Positions 51,301-63,099 of a DNA stretch of 64,000 nucleotides are shown here, one piece after another. The DNA lies in the NCBI RefSeq assembly GCF_001039355.2, contig NW_019775692.1:8848-72847 (forward strand), written 5' to 3'. Under the pieces are notes generated by a model. It was not told where the DNA came from. It saw only the letters and a list, made by a program, of their open reading frames with translations, and made no database searches. Both the position numbers and the translations under genes were made by a program. How positions within the stretch are numbered: position 1 is the first letter of the stretch; each line of letters begins with the position of its first letter. Source of the DNA: Lingula anatina (lineage: Eukaryota > Brachiopoda > Lingulata > Lingulida > Lingulidae).

Positions 51301-54300
51301 TGGAAAGGTATATACAAACTAGGTATTTAGACAAAAATACAAAGAGACTCTATATTTTACAGTGTTAGAAATTAAAAGTTTATAATTTCAGGCCATTCTA
51401 TGTGTCTGCAGCCACTCCAGTTCCCAAAGACATTGTGGTTGTCATAGATACATCAGGATCCATGACAACATATCACAACAGCAAGACACTGCTCCAGATT
51501 GCCAAAGATGCAGCAAGAACAGTTGTGGAAACCTTGAGTGCAAATGACAGGGTGTGTTAGACAAGTTTTCATTTAATCTTTTTAATTGATAATTGTACCA
51601 CCAGCGTTAGCGCTGGCGGTACACATGGTTTTAGTCCCGTCCGGATCGTTCCGCCGGCTCCTAGACGGTAAGGGCCTCCGTACCCATCTCTTGGATTTAG
51701 GTCACCTATAATCTCTACTCGTTCCACGTAAAATTTGGGCTTTGTCGGTATTGGGGTCTAGGTGTGGCACTCATTGCAATGCACCCTTGTCCAAAAATGG
51801 CAAAATTAAATGCTAATTATCTACCCTACGGAAGGAATTATGGGAAAAATTTCTACAGACGGCTTTCCAAAAGTCACATGTGTAGATTTCAAATATGCCC
51901 TTGGATTTGACCTTTGACTTTTATTTCAAGGTTAAACGGGCCAACATTTTCAAAAAAAACGAATTTTTTTACGAAAAAAAAAATTATTTGCCCTGTTATT
52001 CAGACACCACATTATGCTATGACTCATATCATCTTTTTGCAGGTTGGACTTGTGTCGTTTTCCTCCGCTGCGTCCACGCCAGTGCTGTCAGAGAGCACCT
52101 GTTATACCACGTCTCTAGCTGCTGCCACGCCACAAAATGCCAAGAACTTGAAAAAATACATCGATAGTCTGAGGGCAGGTGGAGCAACTAACTACCAAGC
52201 CGCTATGGAAAAAGCGTTCTCGTTATTCAATAGTTCTGAGAATTCCTTTAAAGGTGAAAAAAGAAGTAGGTTCAATCATTCAATCTTCCATTCATCTCTG
52301 CCTGTCCTGCCCACGCTAGCGAGTGGCATTCACAGACTACTCCACGCTTGATGATTTTGTGCCACTTGTCTCAGCCTTCTGCTTGGTGCCATCTTTTGAG
52401 CTTTGCTTCGGTATTTCATTACTCTTTGCCTTCTGGCAATGCATGATTTTTGTTAGGCTACATTAATGTTTTTTTTTAGTTTCTGACTGCATATTATGAT
52501 GTGTTGTTACACAGAATTACTTTTTTTTTTTACAAAATTTACAATGTTTTGTTAAATATTAAAATTTTAAGCTAGATGAAAGAATTTTTTAATTTAAATT
52601 CTGTGTTGCAAAGTATAGTTTAACTGATGCTGTCACATGTTTTCTGTGTAAATAGAGTGCAGTATATTTGAAAATCCACAGTGATCAATTTCAAGAATAG
52701 TGCTTTCATATTCATATTTGTGTTTCATTATTATGTATTTTTTTATCAATTTATTCAAATTGTAACATAGTTTTTACATGGCGTGATGCTTATTCAAATT
52801 TAAAACTCAAAAATTTTCTACCAAGTATCCAGCCTTTTACCTCTGAGTCATTTATTACAGATAAAGTGATATTATTCCTAACTGATGGTAAAAGAACCCA
52901 GGGCGGAAATCCTCTGGAGACCATACGGGATCAAAATGCCATCCTTGGCAACCAAGTCCTCATCTTAACATTTGGTCTCGGCCAGTGTAAGTCTGCATTT
53001 TAAATTATATTGATAATAATAATAATTGTTTAATAATTATATCACTCTGTAAATTATCATCCACAAATACCAGACTGAGCACTACCATGATATGGTGAAA
53101 GGTTGGGATTAATCAGGGGACAACAGACACCATTAATTTGTTTAAATTTATGTTTTTTTGATAAGATGGTGGAGACACTAAGACCCCATTTCCATAGATT
53201 TTAGATCGATCTTTCCCTGTGGGGAGTCTCACTAGAAGTGAAAAATATTTTGAAATCACCTTTTTTTAGTGGATTTAATAAAAGTGAAAGTTACAATAAT
53301 GCAACTGAGTTATATTTCAGCCAATTTTAAGTCAATCATTGGCTAGCCATGCACTCAACATTCTATTTCAATTTTAGCCCTGGAGGAAAGTTCTCTCGCT
53401 GAATTGAGGAACATGGCTGCCCAGACTTTAAGCAATCAATTTTATGGGGAAATTACAGTGAGGCTTTCAAAACTTTCATAATTGCTTTTTTTCATTGATT
53501 TAAAATTATGCTACTTTAAAGGAGAGATGATGATTTTCTATTAATGCTATAAATGGTAATTGGTTGAATTACTTAAAAATTACATAAAGGATTTCTTTTT
53601 ATCACTTTTCTCACGTTTGAAAAAATAATTGTTTTGTATATCAGGTGTGTGACTTTTGCATATCTTGATAATTGCTTTTGAGGGGGCTAGAAAAATTATA
53701 GAGTTAAACAATAAAAGGGAATGAAATATTTACTTAGAAATTTACCAGAAATTTTTACAAACTCCTTGCAGGCTGGCACCTTCACTCATGTTACGGACCC
53801 AAATCGTCTTCGTTCTGCCATGGCGTCTTACTACGACATCTTCAGCTCTACTGGCAGTCCCATTATAGACCCCCAGTTCTCTGTACCATATATAGACTTA
53901 TTTGGGACAGGTAAGGCTGAACTTAATCATACCACCACCCAAGTGAATTGCTAAACTAAACTTCTTAATATCCATGCTTATGAAACTGCACTGATTGACC
54001 CTAAAATCAGATCAGCTCAGTTAGAGAAATATGATTCATGCAACCTAAAACTATAATGTGATGCTTAATGATGTGAGGCCTTTAGCTACAGAACATAATA
54101 AGATACAAATATTTTAATGAAAAGTGGAATTACAAAATAATAAATATTTTGAAATGCTAATAGAACTTAGAATTACTTAAACATATTTATAAGGTCAGAA
54201 GCAGGTAATTTGATGAATATAATTTATATATTAATGTTTTTCTATAAATTGCTTCCTATTTAAAATCATTGTTGTTCTTATATATATAAATTTCAGGTCT

Positions 54301-56606
54301 CATCACATCAGTCTGCTTGCCTGCATACCACAGTGGCCGACTAATTGGTGTAGCTTGCTCTGATGTTGCCATGAGTGAACTCCTCTCTGAAGCCACCTAC
54401 TTTGACAAGGGTGAACTGAGCTATGCCTTTGTTATCAATGGCTATGGCAGGACATATTCCCACCCTCTGCTGCCAAGACCCTATGATGTCACAGATGATC
54501 CCATCTTTGTGGATATTCATCACTTAGAGAGGGCACCTGCTGCTAAATCTGTGATTAGCTCCATGATCAGGTTAGTAGTAGACATTTTTATTATTTCATG
54601 GACAAAACACAAAGATGTTTCCATTTTGATAAAGTACCATTTTCTATTGAAAGGAAAATTTAACAAATTTTTTCACATACGTCTCACAGACATAAGTTTT
54701 GTTGACATATTCGTAAAGCTTCGATCAAAATAACAACAATTCAAGGATGAATTACATATTTTATTCCTTGTGATATTTTTATCATCAGCTGCTGTTATTA
54801 AAAAAGTACTGATGTGAGAGAGCCTTCTTGAAACAATTATTTTTCTTCTCAGAGGCGAGGAGGGTAACAGCAGCTTTGTTTCCACCAGAACACAGGCCAG
54901 AGGAGATGTGTTCAGAGAAGGTGTCAGCTTAACAAATGTCATGTCACATTACTACTGGGCACCAGTAAGACTTCTGCTTCAAATAAAGACTAATTTCTGA
55001 TTATAAATAATTTGAAGTGACTTGGAAAGATACATTTGAGCACTTGTGATATGGAGATATGAATTCAAGAGATGTGGATAATTATAGTATCAGTTGTGCT
55101 TCATTTTATTTATTTTTGCTTTCTAAGAAAGAAGTAAAAGTTAAAATGTGCATCTTCCGTAAAATCTGACTAAATGGTTACATGATTTTTTTTTATTTTA
55201 GACTGGCCCCATCATTATATCATTTGTTATTTTTTAAATTTTTTATTTTTGTCACGAATTCACTCCTGATCACAAAAACTACAGCTGTAACAATGACAAT
55301 ATATCACAACACCATGGAAATAACTCTTTTATCCCAAATAAGTAGCACTACAAGATAGGACCAACTCACGTTTTTTCAGATTCCTGGGAGTAATATCTCG
55401 GTATGTCTAGTCATAGGAGAGGGTGACAAAATCAGCGTGCCGTCACCTCAGACTGCAACGTCGGCCATGTTTAACTACCACAGATATGACCTCAAACCTC
55501 CATCAAGTCCATGCAAGCACTTTTCTCGATATGCATCGAAAGGTTCGTACTCTTTATAGTAACATATGCTAGAGCTTTAACATGTGTGGTATGCTGTGAT
55601 AAGCCACATGGTTTTTTGAATGAAAATGATTCAGGAAATTCATATCATAGTCATGAAATTTACATTTTTCAGTGGAAAATCTCTCTTTAATTCCATCAAA
55701 ATATAACACAAAATGATATTCTACAAAATGGTAGTAATAACAATGCAGAGTAGAAATACGTAGATGATATTTGTTTGATTTTCAATTATTGTCCATATTA
55801 CAGGCTCTAGTGCAGTGATGCTCACCCCAGGGGCCTTCAGACAGCCATATCACTATCTTAACACTGAGGAAACAGCCACCAATGTCACACAATATGAGAG
55901 ATATCTCACAGGACAGAGCTCACAAAACCCTGGCTTAAAGGTCAGTTGTGTATTTTATATAAGGGCTCCTGATATAATTCCTGCCTTAAAAAGGTGATAT
56001 TTATGACAGATCTAATTGTCAATTCTAATGCAGGACAGGTGTCTGAGGCACAGTGGGATGACTGCAGTTACGTCATAAGCCATAGGGATCATTTCCAGAC
56101 CCTATCATACTAACTGTTGATCGATCTCCAAGGGGATTCTTGCTGAATTGCAATTAACTTAAGCAGCTTATATGTCTTTCACGGAAGCTGTTAAGGGGTA
56201 ATTAACTATTGTGTAGCGGCTTTAGTGGGTGTGCCAGACATCTAAGCCGCTTAAGCTGAAAGCAATTTAGCGAGAAACGCCTTAGAAATGGATCGATCCT
56301 GTTAAATCAATCTAGGTATGGGAACCCAGTCATAGATACTCCTCCCTCCCTGTGATAGTTAAATCTCTGGTGTGACAGGATTCTAAATGTTCACAGGAAC
56401 ACATCTGTGAGGATGACTTGCCCTGAATTGCCCAGTAATTTAGAAGCATGGGTGATAATTAAGTCACCAGTATAAAATGAAGTTACTTTTTAGTATTATT
56501 ATTATAGATTATTACTTTCATTAACTCGTTAAAATATTTAGACATTTTGGTTCTGTTTGACATTTAGTATTTTGCTGTCTGTTTTTCTTCCAGTTACTTA
56601 AAAATG

Positions 56607-56649
<43 letters not shown>

Positions 56650-59600
56650 GAATATTACTTTCTTTAACCCATTAAAATATGGTGAGAATTTGATTCTGTT
56701 TATCATTTGTAGTATTTTGGTGTCTGTTTCTCTCCCAGACCTCCATTCTGGACAGTGTAGTGATCACATACAAAGCTGAAGAAATCTGGAAGAGGAAACC
56801 AGCAGACTTTGTTGTGTATAGATCTATTGGGACGATGGACGGTTTAATGAGACTTCTCCCAGGGTTGCAGCTGACGAAAAATTACGACCACACCAGGAGA
56901 GCTTGGTACCTGTTTATCTTTGTCAGATTTTGTTTTGTGATTCAACTTTTACCCGAGTCTGAAGAAAAACCCAGTCTAATTATTTTTAGGCTAAGGCCAC
57001 ATTCAGAACAGTGGACTAACTAGTCTGCAGGTCAAGTATGGCTTCCCTCTAAAAAACATGCCATCTAATCCACTAATAGACACTGAATAGATTCTCTTTG
57101 AAATGTTACCTCCATTTTTTAGGTTCAAGAGGACCTTAACATACAAGGGCACAAATGTGGTTTCACCGCCATATTTGGATGTTTGGGGTTCTGGCTATGT
57201 CATAACACTCAGTCATACTTTATATGAGGGAAAGTGAGTAATATCTGTAATAATGATAATAATGAAGTGAAATTATTACATATTTATTTAGTAGTAATAT
57301 TCTAATGAAATAGAAATGCACAATGCCTTATTTTTCAAAGTAAAGAATGTAATTGTTCCCAAAGAGCCGTAACATGTTATATTACTACCAGCAAGCACAT
57401 GCATATAGGACATCATTTCACCTCTCTTGCATCAAAGTTGATAATGTGTCTAGTCCCATCAGAAACTATGTTACTTTTTTGCTTACTTTACACAAGATAG
57501 AAATATAGACCTACATGTATTTCACCATTGTGTTTTCGTGTATTATTTTGTCAGATCTGGAGGAGTGCATACACCCAATGACAAAGTGACGGCAGTTATT
57601 TTGACGGACTTCACCATTACTTATTTCTACCAGGTGATTCAGGACAGATACGTAAACTGTAGAGATGCTGGATACAGGTAACAACCAATTACTTAAATTG
57701 TTTCATTATATGTACATTATAAAAATATTTTAATGAAATCTTTTACTTTTGAAAAACTTTGGGAATTTTTTAATTTTAACCTAGTGTTTGATGATAGAAA
57801 TATTATATTGAGAAAAAGAAAGTAATATGTTTACATACAATATTCTTTTTTGTTAATTGGTATGAATGAATATTTTTTCATGTTTTAGCTGCTTAGTGAT
57901 GGATTCCAGTGGTTTCATAGTAATGCATGATGATTTTGTAAAAGCTACTGACACGCCTGATATTGAAAATGTACACATTTTAAAAAAGGTTAGTGATGCA
58001 TACCTTGAACAGGGTGAATTACTTATTGTAAATTAGAATTCAGAATTGCGTATGCCAGTTTTCTTAGATCGGAAAAATAAGGCAGTGATTGTCTGAATTT
58101 TTTTTAATAATCAAAAGAATGAATTGCTTTTCAAATATTCAAATTGCAGTATTTAAAACCAAAAAATGTTATGCTTCTCATATTGCAAAGGATGGATTTC
58201 ATTTTCAGGAACCTGTAATAGGTTCAAACCTGGTCACAAGGGGGCTGCTGTCCAAGAGAAGCTGCCTGGATTTTGAGTCAATAAAGGAACAATACTTTTG
58301 GCAGGTAAATGGTAGCAGTTTTTATAAATGTTTGATTAATATTTTATTCATTATGAAGGCATCTAATCTGATAAATTTTTTTGTACTGTCTCTTTTAACT
58401 GTTCTCTACAATAAAGTTAGAAACTTTACATATTTCTCAAGTAAAATTTTGATGTATTGTTCTGTTAAACCAACTTCTTTGAGTAATTTTCCAGGTAAAT
58501 TTACCAAATCCTAATGGACTGGATCTTATGCAGAGCAGTCCATCATATGAAATACGACCAATTCCTAACAGCAACATTTACCTGATAATCTACAGCAAGA
58601 AAATGTCAGAAAGTATTTCTTGTTCTTGTGTAAGTCAATTATATATGACTTTGAATATTATTTTAAATATTAATAATATTGATATAATGAATTAATTGAT
58701 TTATCACGTAAAGATTTTTATAAAAATGACAAACTTTTTACAAATTGTTTGATTCTTCATAAACGATTACCAGGTCTAATTATTTTGATCAAGATAAAAG
58801 AAATATTTTGCCCCTCCATCATTTTTTGAATGTTTTTACTATCTCAACTTTCTAAGAGGTAATGAATTAATGAATTAATACAAATATGTCACCTGCTTAC
58901 TTTATTACCCAGTCACTGGTGGCTTTCTGTAAGCTGGGTTAGTGCTAACACTTGCCAATTTAGCCAAATGCTAAAACTGACTTCAATTGGCTAAACAAAA
59001 AGGGCTTGATTTGACTAATTTTATTCAAATTAAAGCCATTTGGATAACAAATTGACAAAAAAGTGGTAATTTGGCTAAGCGAAAAAAAATTGCTAGTGCT
59101 ACCCCAGTGTAAGGAATGGGCCACCCAATGATGAAAGTTGTTAGCATTATTTTTTTTTTTGTCAAAATCAAAACACTGTAACTCAGGCTTACATATCTGT
59201 AATGTAATAGATATAATTATAGAATATCTTATACTATATAGAGATGATTATTTTCCAGCCTTTTGGTTCTGTGTCTCCATCCAAGTTTGAATGTTCTCCA
59301 AGACAAACATGCGAGTGTCCCTGTCACAGCAAGGCTGACAACTTTAACTACTGTACAAACTTTTACACCTTATTATAGTAAGTGTCCCTGTCACAGCAAG
59401 GCTGACAGCTTTAATTACTGTACAAATTTTTACAACTTATTATAGGAAGTGGTTGTGAAACGTGGTTATCTTTATTCTTCTTAAACAAACCTTAAGGCAA
59501 AACCACAGAATACAATTTAACAATACAATACAATAATTTTTTTTTCATGTCGGGTATAAATTGAAAGGAAACATTAGCTTTGCTGCTATTCATCTACTTT

Positions 59601-61509
59601 ACTTATGAGACAGATAGACCAGTTCATATTTCAGCATTCTGTTTTAGGTCTTCAATTATAATATTTACATTTATCAATTTCTTGTACTATTGATTCTATT
59701 AGACCAAAAATAATGAACCTGTATTTGAAGTAAATGTAGTCAATAGGCGGTTTCTGTGTAAAAAAAAAAAAAAAAAAAAGCAGCCCCCGAACTCCCAGTT
59801 TCAGGGCCAAAGGGCCCCTTTTCTTCCAATATTTTTCTTAGCAACTTGTATTCATATCAAATATGAATGTCTTGTTCACTCTAGTGATTCGGCCCAAACC
59901 TGTGCCTCCCCAGCGCCTGACCTTACAGATATTGCCAAGGGGGAAGTCGAGAAGGTGAAAGACCTGGACCTCTGCATCCCTGTGAACTGCTCAGCTAAAA
60001 GTTCCCAAGAGTAAGTACAACTTGAGTTCATCCTGAGTTGAGAGGTCACTAAAACTGTTTTTTTTTTTTTTTTAATTTCTTTCATCAGCGTGCAATTTGA
60101 AATAAGATTTGTGGAAGACTGTCTGCAAAGTGCTCAAAAAACCTAGCTCCTAGGAGTTAGTAGAAGACTAAACAAACTGTATTCGCCTGGTGATTTCTGC
60201 AGTCAGGCAACTAGAATTTAAGACAAAGGCAAGCGTTTGCTAATGAACCACTTGCCCAATGTAAATTGGATGTTATAAAGCACCCCCCCCCCCCACCACC
60301 ACCACCACCACTATTTGATTTTGTTTTTGCCCCTTACTTCCCCACAACCTCCCAAGTCTTTTAAAAATTGATTTTGGATTGGGGCAAGTAGAATTTTAGA
60401 TGGCTTGTCAAGCTCTGAAGTGGATTGTCCTGAGTTCCCAAGTTTACTGAAGACTCCCCTCTGTTGTCAGGGTGCTTCTGTTGTTAGAGCTCTCCTGACG
60501 GTGGAGGAGAGATTTCAGTTAACTCTGACCCAAAGGGTGATGTACATGGAAGTAGAAGTTAGAACTATTGGATAAAGTTTTAACTGTAACATCTGTGGTT
60601 AACTTGATAATAGAAGAGTTTTAATGATTTGAAAGTGACTTTCTTGATTATTTCCATTGAATTTTTGTTAATGTTGTTGCTATAATCATTATTTTGCAAG
60701 CTTCACCACTACCGGTAAGTGTTATACCTGTTATTAAATTAATCTTTCATTTATTGTAGTGTGTTCATTCAATCTTTTTCACGTTTATAAAAAAATTTAA
60801 AACTGTATCTTAACGTATTCCAGCTCCTGTTTCTCAGTGGCAGGGTGCAGTTGGTGCTCTCTGGGTAAAAGAGGAGAAACCTTAGCATCCCCTTTCTGTG
60901 CTAGCCAGTCTGTATGTTACTTTGGAAAACTGGCCCAGGATCAGCCCTGCACCTCTGGTATGTATTGTGTGCACATGCACAAACTCTCACACATGCTCAC
61001 GCTCAAACTTACACAACTTTTATTTACTTATAAAAAAGCAAAAATTCTGGGCATAGCTAGTCGAAATGGTTCACTCCTTTTGTTTATGTTGAAAAGAAAG
61101 TCAACTTAAAACAATTTTAATTTATTATAATTGTATTCATTAATGATAATATTATAGATTTATTTATCCTGATCCCATTACATTTCCAGGTACCTGCTCA
61201 GATCCTGATGGTGGAACACAAACATCAGGTGAAAACAATGCAGGGGCCGTAGCTGGGGGAGTCATAGGGGCAGTTATACTACTTATCTTAATTATCATCA
61301 TATTCATGTTATACAAGAAAGGAAAGATCTGTGCATCCAAGCCCAGGACACCAAGTAATGTGAACAGCCCCGGCTCCAATAACTTGGCTTTCTCTGATAT
61401 AACCTCCCCCCCTGTGAACCCCTCTGCTCCGCCCTCCTTTGGACATGTTGGCGTGGACCCCCCACCAAGTTACACTGAGGTCTATCAGCAAGGGTTCACT
61501 TATAAGTAA
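48374..61509 (+). CDS. CACHD1-like membrane protein, gene B (5' end missing)
   Basis: Plus-strand exons: 48374-48478 (partial; 5' end in a gap), 49233-49295, 49889-50050, 50597-50814, 51392-51551, 52043-52253, 52861-52986, 53378-53457, 53772-53910, 54297-54570, 54853-54964, 55380-55542, 55804-55940, 56739-56905, 57123-57233, 57555-57677, 57889-57988, 58209-58304, 58495-58629, 59259-59377, 59885-60010, 60824-60957, 61190-61509. Phases close. From the Val codon at 48386 it is 1122 aa. Same layout as gene A: VWA N-terminal region, VWA domain, double cache modules, Cys-rich region, membrane span (about 1036-1059), short tail with PPSYTEV. The VWA MIDAS is complete: D198-T-S200-G-S202, T281 (GATNY), D311 (LTDG). 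The cache motif R700-A-W702-F703 with D721 (PPYLD) matches the amino-acid recognition pattern R-x-W-[YF]...D described for dCache domains, including alpha-2/delta. Initiator and signal peptide are not in the sequence. The first residues (TLTVSSG) align with the gene A signal-peptide end. Confidence 0.88.
51590..52020. repeat. GC-richer dispersed repeat in intron 5 of gene B
   Basis: It begins with a hairpin-like ACCACCAGCGTTAGCGCTGGCGGTA (51597-51621) and is clearly higher in G+C than the flanking intron for about 150 bases, then AT-rich to just before the acceptor of exon 6. Parts match 37587-37600 and, reversed, 31195-31225, so it is a longer copy of the dispersed repeat seen in intron 16 of gene A. 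No coding detected. The open frames at 51895-52351 start inside it by chance. Confidence 0.55.
56095..56335. mobile_element. Long hairpin (foldback/MITE-like) element
   Basis: In intron 13 of gene B. The left arm (about 56100-56180, ATCGATCTCCAAGG ... GAATTGCAATTAACTTAAGC) is complementary, with mismatches, to the right arm (about 56245-56330, GCTTAAGCTGAAAGCAATTTAG ... GGATCGATCC). It is therefore a near-palindrome of about 230 bp with no coding capacity. Right arm also present at 40400-40495. Confidence 0.65.
56607..56648. repeat. (ATT)n microsatellite
   Basis: About 14 trinucleotide units in intron 13 of gene B. Confidence 0.9.
59310..59450 (+). repeat. Tandem duplication of the 3' half of exon 20 of gene B
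   Basis: 59310-59383 (the exon end plus donor TATA|GTAAGT) is repeated directly as 59380-59452 with a few substitutions (shared GTGTCCCTGTCACAGCAAGG). In the second copy the donor reads ATAGGAAG, so the GT is lost and only the first copy can splice. The second copy is intronic. Confidence 0.8.
60285..60312. repeat. Poly-C plus (CCA)n simple repeat
   Basis: A run of C followed by ACC/CCA triplets in intron 21 of gene B. Confidence 0.85.
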
Positions 61510-63000
61510 CAGCGCTTTTTTTTTCATCTTCAAATTTCTTATAGACAGGTGGTATGATTAGGATGTGAGAGACAGAGCACTTGGCTTAAGCATCACTTGC
61601 ACTTTACAAGTCTTGCCATTTCCTGATAATTTTATCTGAAATACTGGTATCAGGTGTGTATACGGGATTGCAATGAAATTGCTTAACGTAGGTACATGTT
61701 CCTCATGTTGAATAACGTGATTTATTCATCACAATTCACATTTAAGATGGGACAACAAATTACTTATCCCATGTCACATTCCAGACATGTTAATGTGATA
61801 TTCAATACAAATTCACATTCCAGATGTGATAACATGATTTTCATCCCAATTCACATTCCAGATGTGATAAACATGATTTTCATCCCAATTCACATTCCAG
61901 ATGTGATAAACATGATTTTCATCACAATTCACATTCCAGATGTGATAAACATGATTTTCATCACAATTCACATTCCAGATGTGATAAACATGATTTTCAT
62001 CACAATTCACATTCCAGATGAGCAAAAACACTGCTTTTTATCTCTTTTTGTTCTTTGTATTACATATATTTAATTATTAACTATTTTTATAGGATATTAT
62101 TATTATTATTAATACTCAAGAGAAGTGAAGACAACTGAATCTCTATGCATTATAATTTCCATTTAACACAGTATTGAGCATTATTTACATCTTTGTCGAA
62201 TATACTTTTTCTTCTATACAAAAGAAATATCCATTGAAAATATTCATGTTTTCTCAAAGAATACCCCACTCTGCCTGAAATGAGATTTTAGACTATATAT
62301 TAATACATATCATGTAACTGTCATTGAAATTGTTCAACTCATCTGGAACACTGTTCATCATTATCATTTTGAAACCAGATGGAGAAACTAAGCAGTTCAG
62401 AAATGATGCATATCTCTATGGAAAAAATATTGCATAATATACAGACATCACAGGCATTGTGAATATCTGAATATATGTGTCTGAATATAATTTTTACTGG
62501 ATTTATTTTACAAAAAAAAGTTAACTATGACAAATTTGTCCTAACAATGAGAACCCCTGCTGTAAACCAAGTAAAAGAAAAAAATGTTATTACTGGAAGA
62601 ATTATTTATGCTGTATAAATTATTTATAGTATCACCTTGACCTTCGAAGAAATGATTTTTGCAGTGGTCTTATCAGTCAAGGTAAAAACAGTTTCAGTCT
62701 GTATCTGTGTGTATGTGTTTACAGTTTATATTTATAATGTTATACACTGGGACAGGTAAGAATGGTTTTATTGGCCAATGACAATTTTTTCCTCTGTCTT
62801 AGACCTATTTTTCTTTTGCTCAAGTAACAGCCATTTCAATTTTTTTTTAAATTTGATAATGTAAGCTTTAATTACTCCAGATGTTTTATGCTGGGAACTT
62901 TTATGGACACACTATGCAATGTACAATATCCTAGATGTATTTTGGAAATAATTTTCTGCATTAATATGGTATATACAATTTCTTTAATAAAGTAGTAATG
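61510..63000 (+). other. 3' UTR of CACHD1-like gene B
   Basis: No supported coding sequence after the TAA at 61507-61509. An AATAAA at 62986-62991 is a plausible polyadenylation signal, giving a UTR of about 1.5 kb that includes the 39-bp minisatellite. Confidence 0.5.
61774..62020. repeat. 39-bp minisatellite, about 6.3 copies
   Basis: The unit contains CATTCCAGATGTGATAA and ACATGATTTTCATC(A/C)CAATTCA. The first copy is diverged, the second lacks one base and the last four are almost identical. The 13-residue periodic open frames on both strands follow from a unit length divisible by three and are not evidence of coding. Confidence 0.9.
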
Positions 63001-63099
63001 ATGGGCACCTTCTTTATCCTATACTATTGTTATTAAAATATTTGTTTTATTTACTTACACATTTCCTTGCTGACTCAAATCCAACTTGTATTCAGGATT

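Noticed and set aside
61696-62073. Periodic 125-codon protein from the minisatellite
   Set aside because: Both strands give open periodic frames, which follows from a 39-bp unit without stops. It lies in the 3' UTR of gene B.
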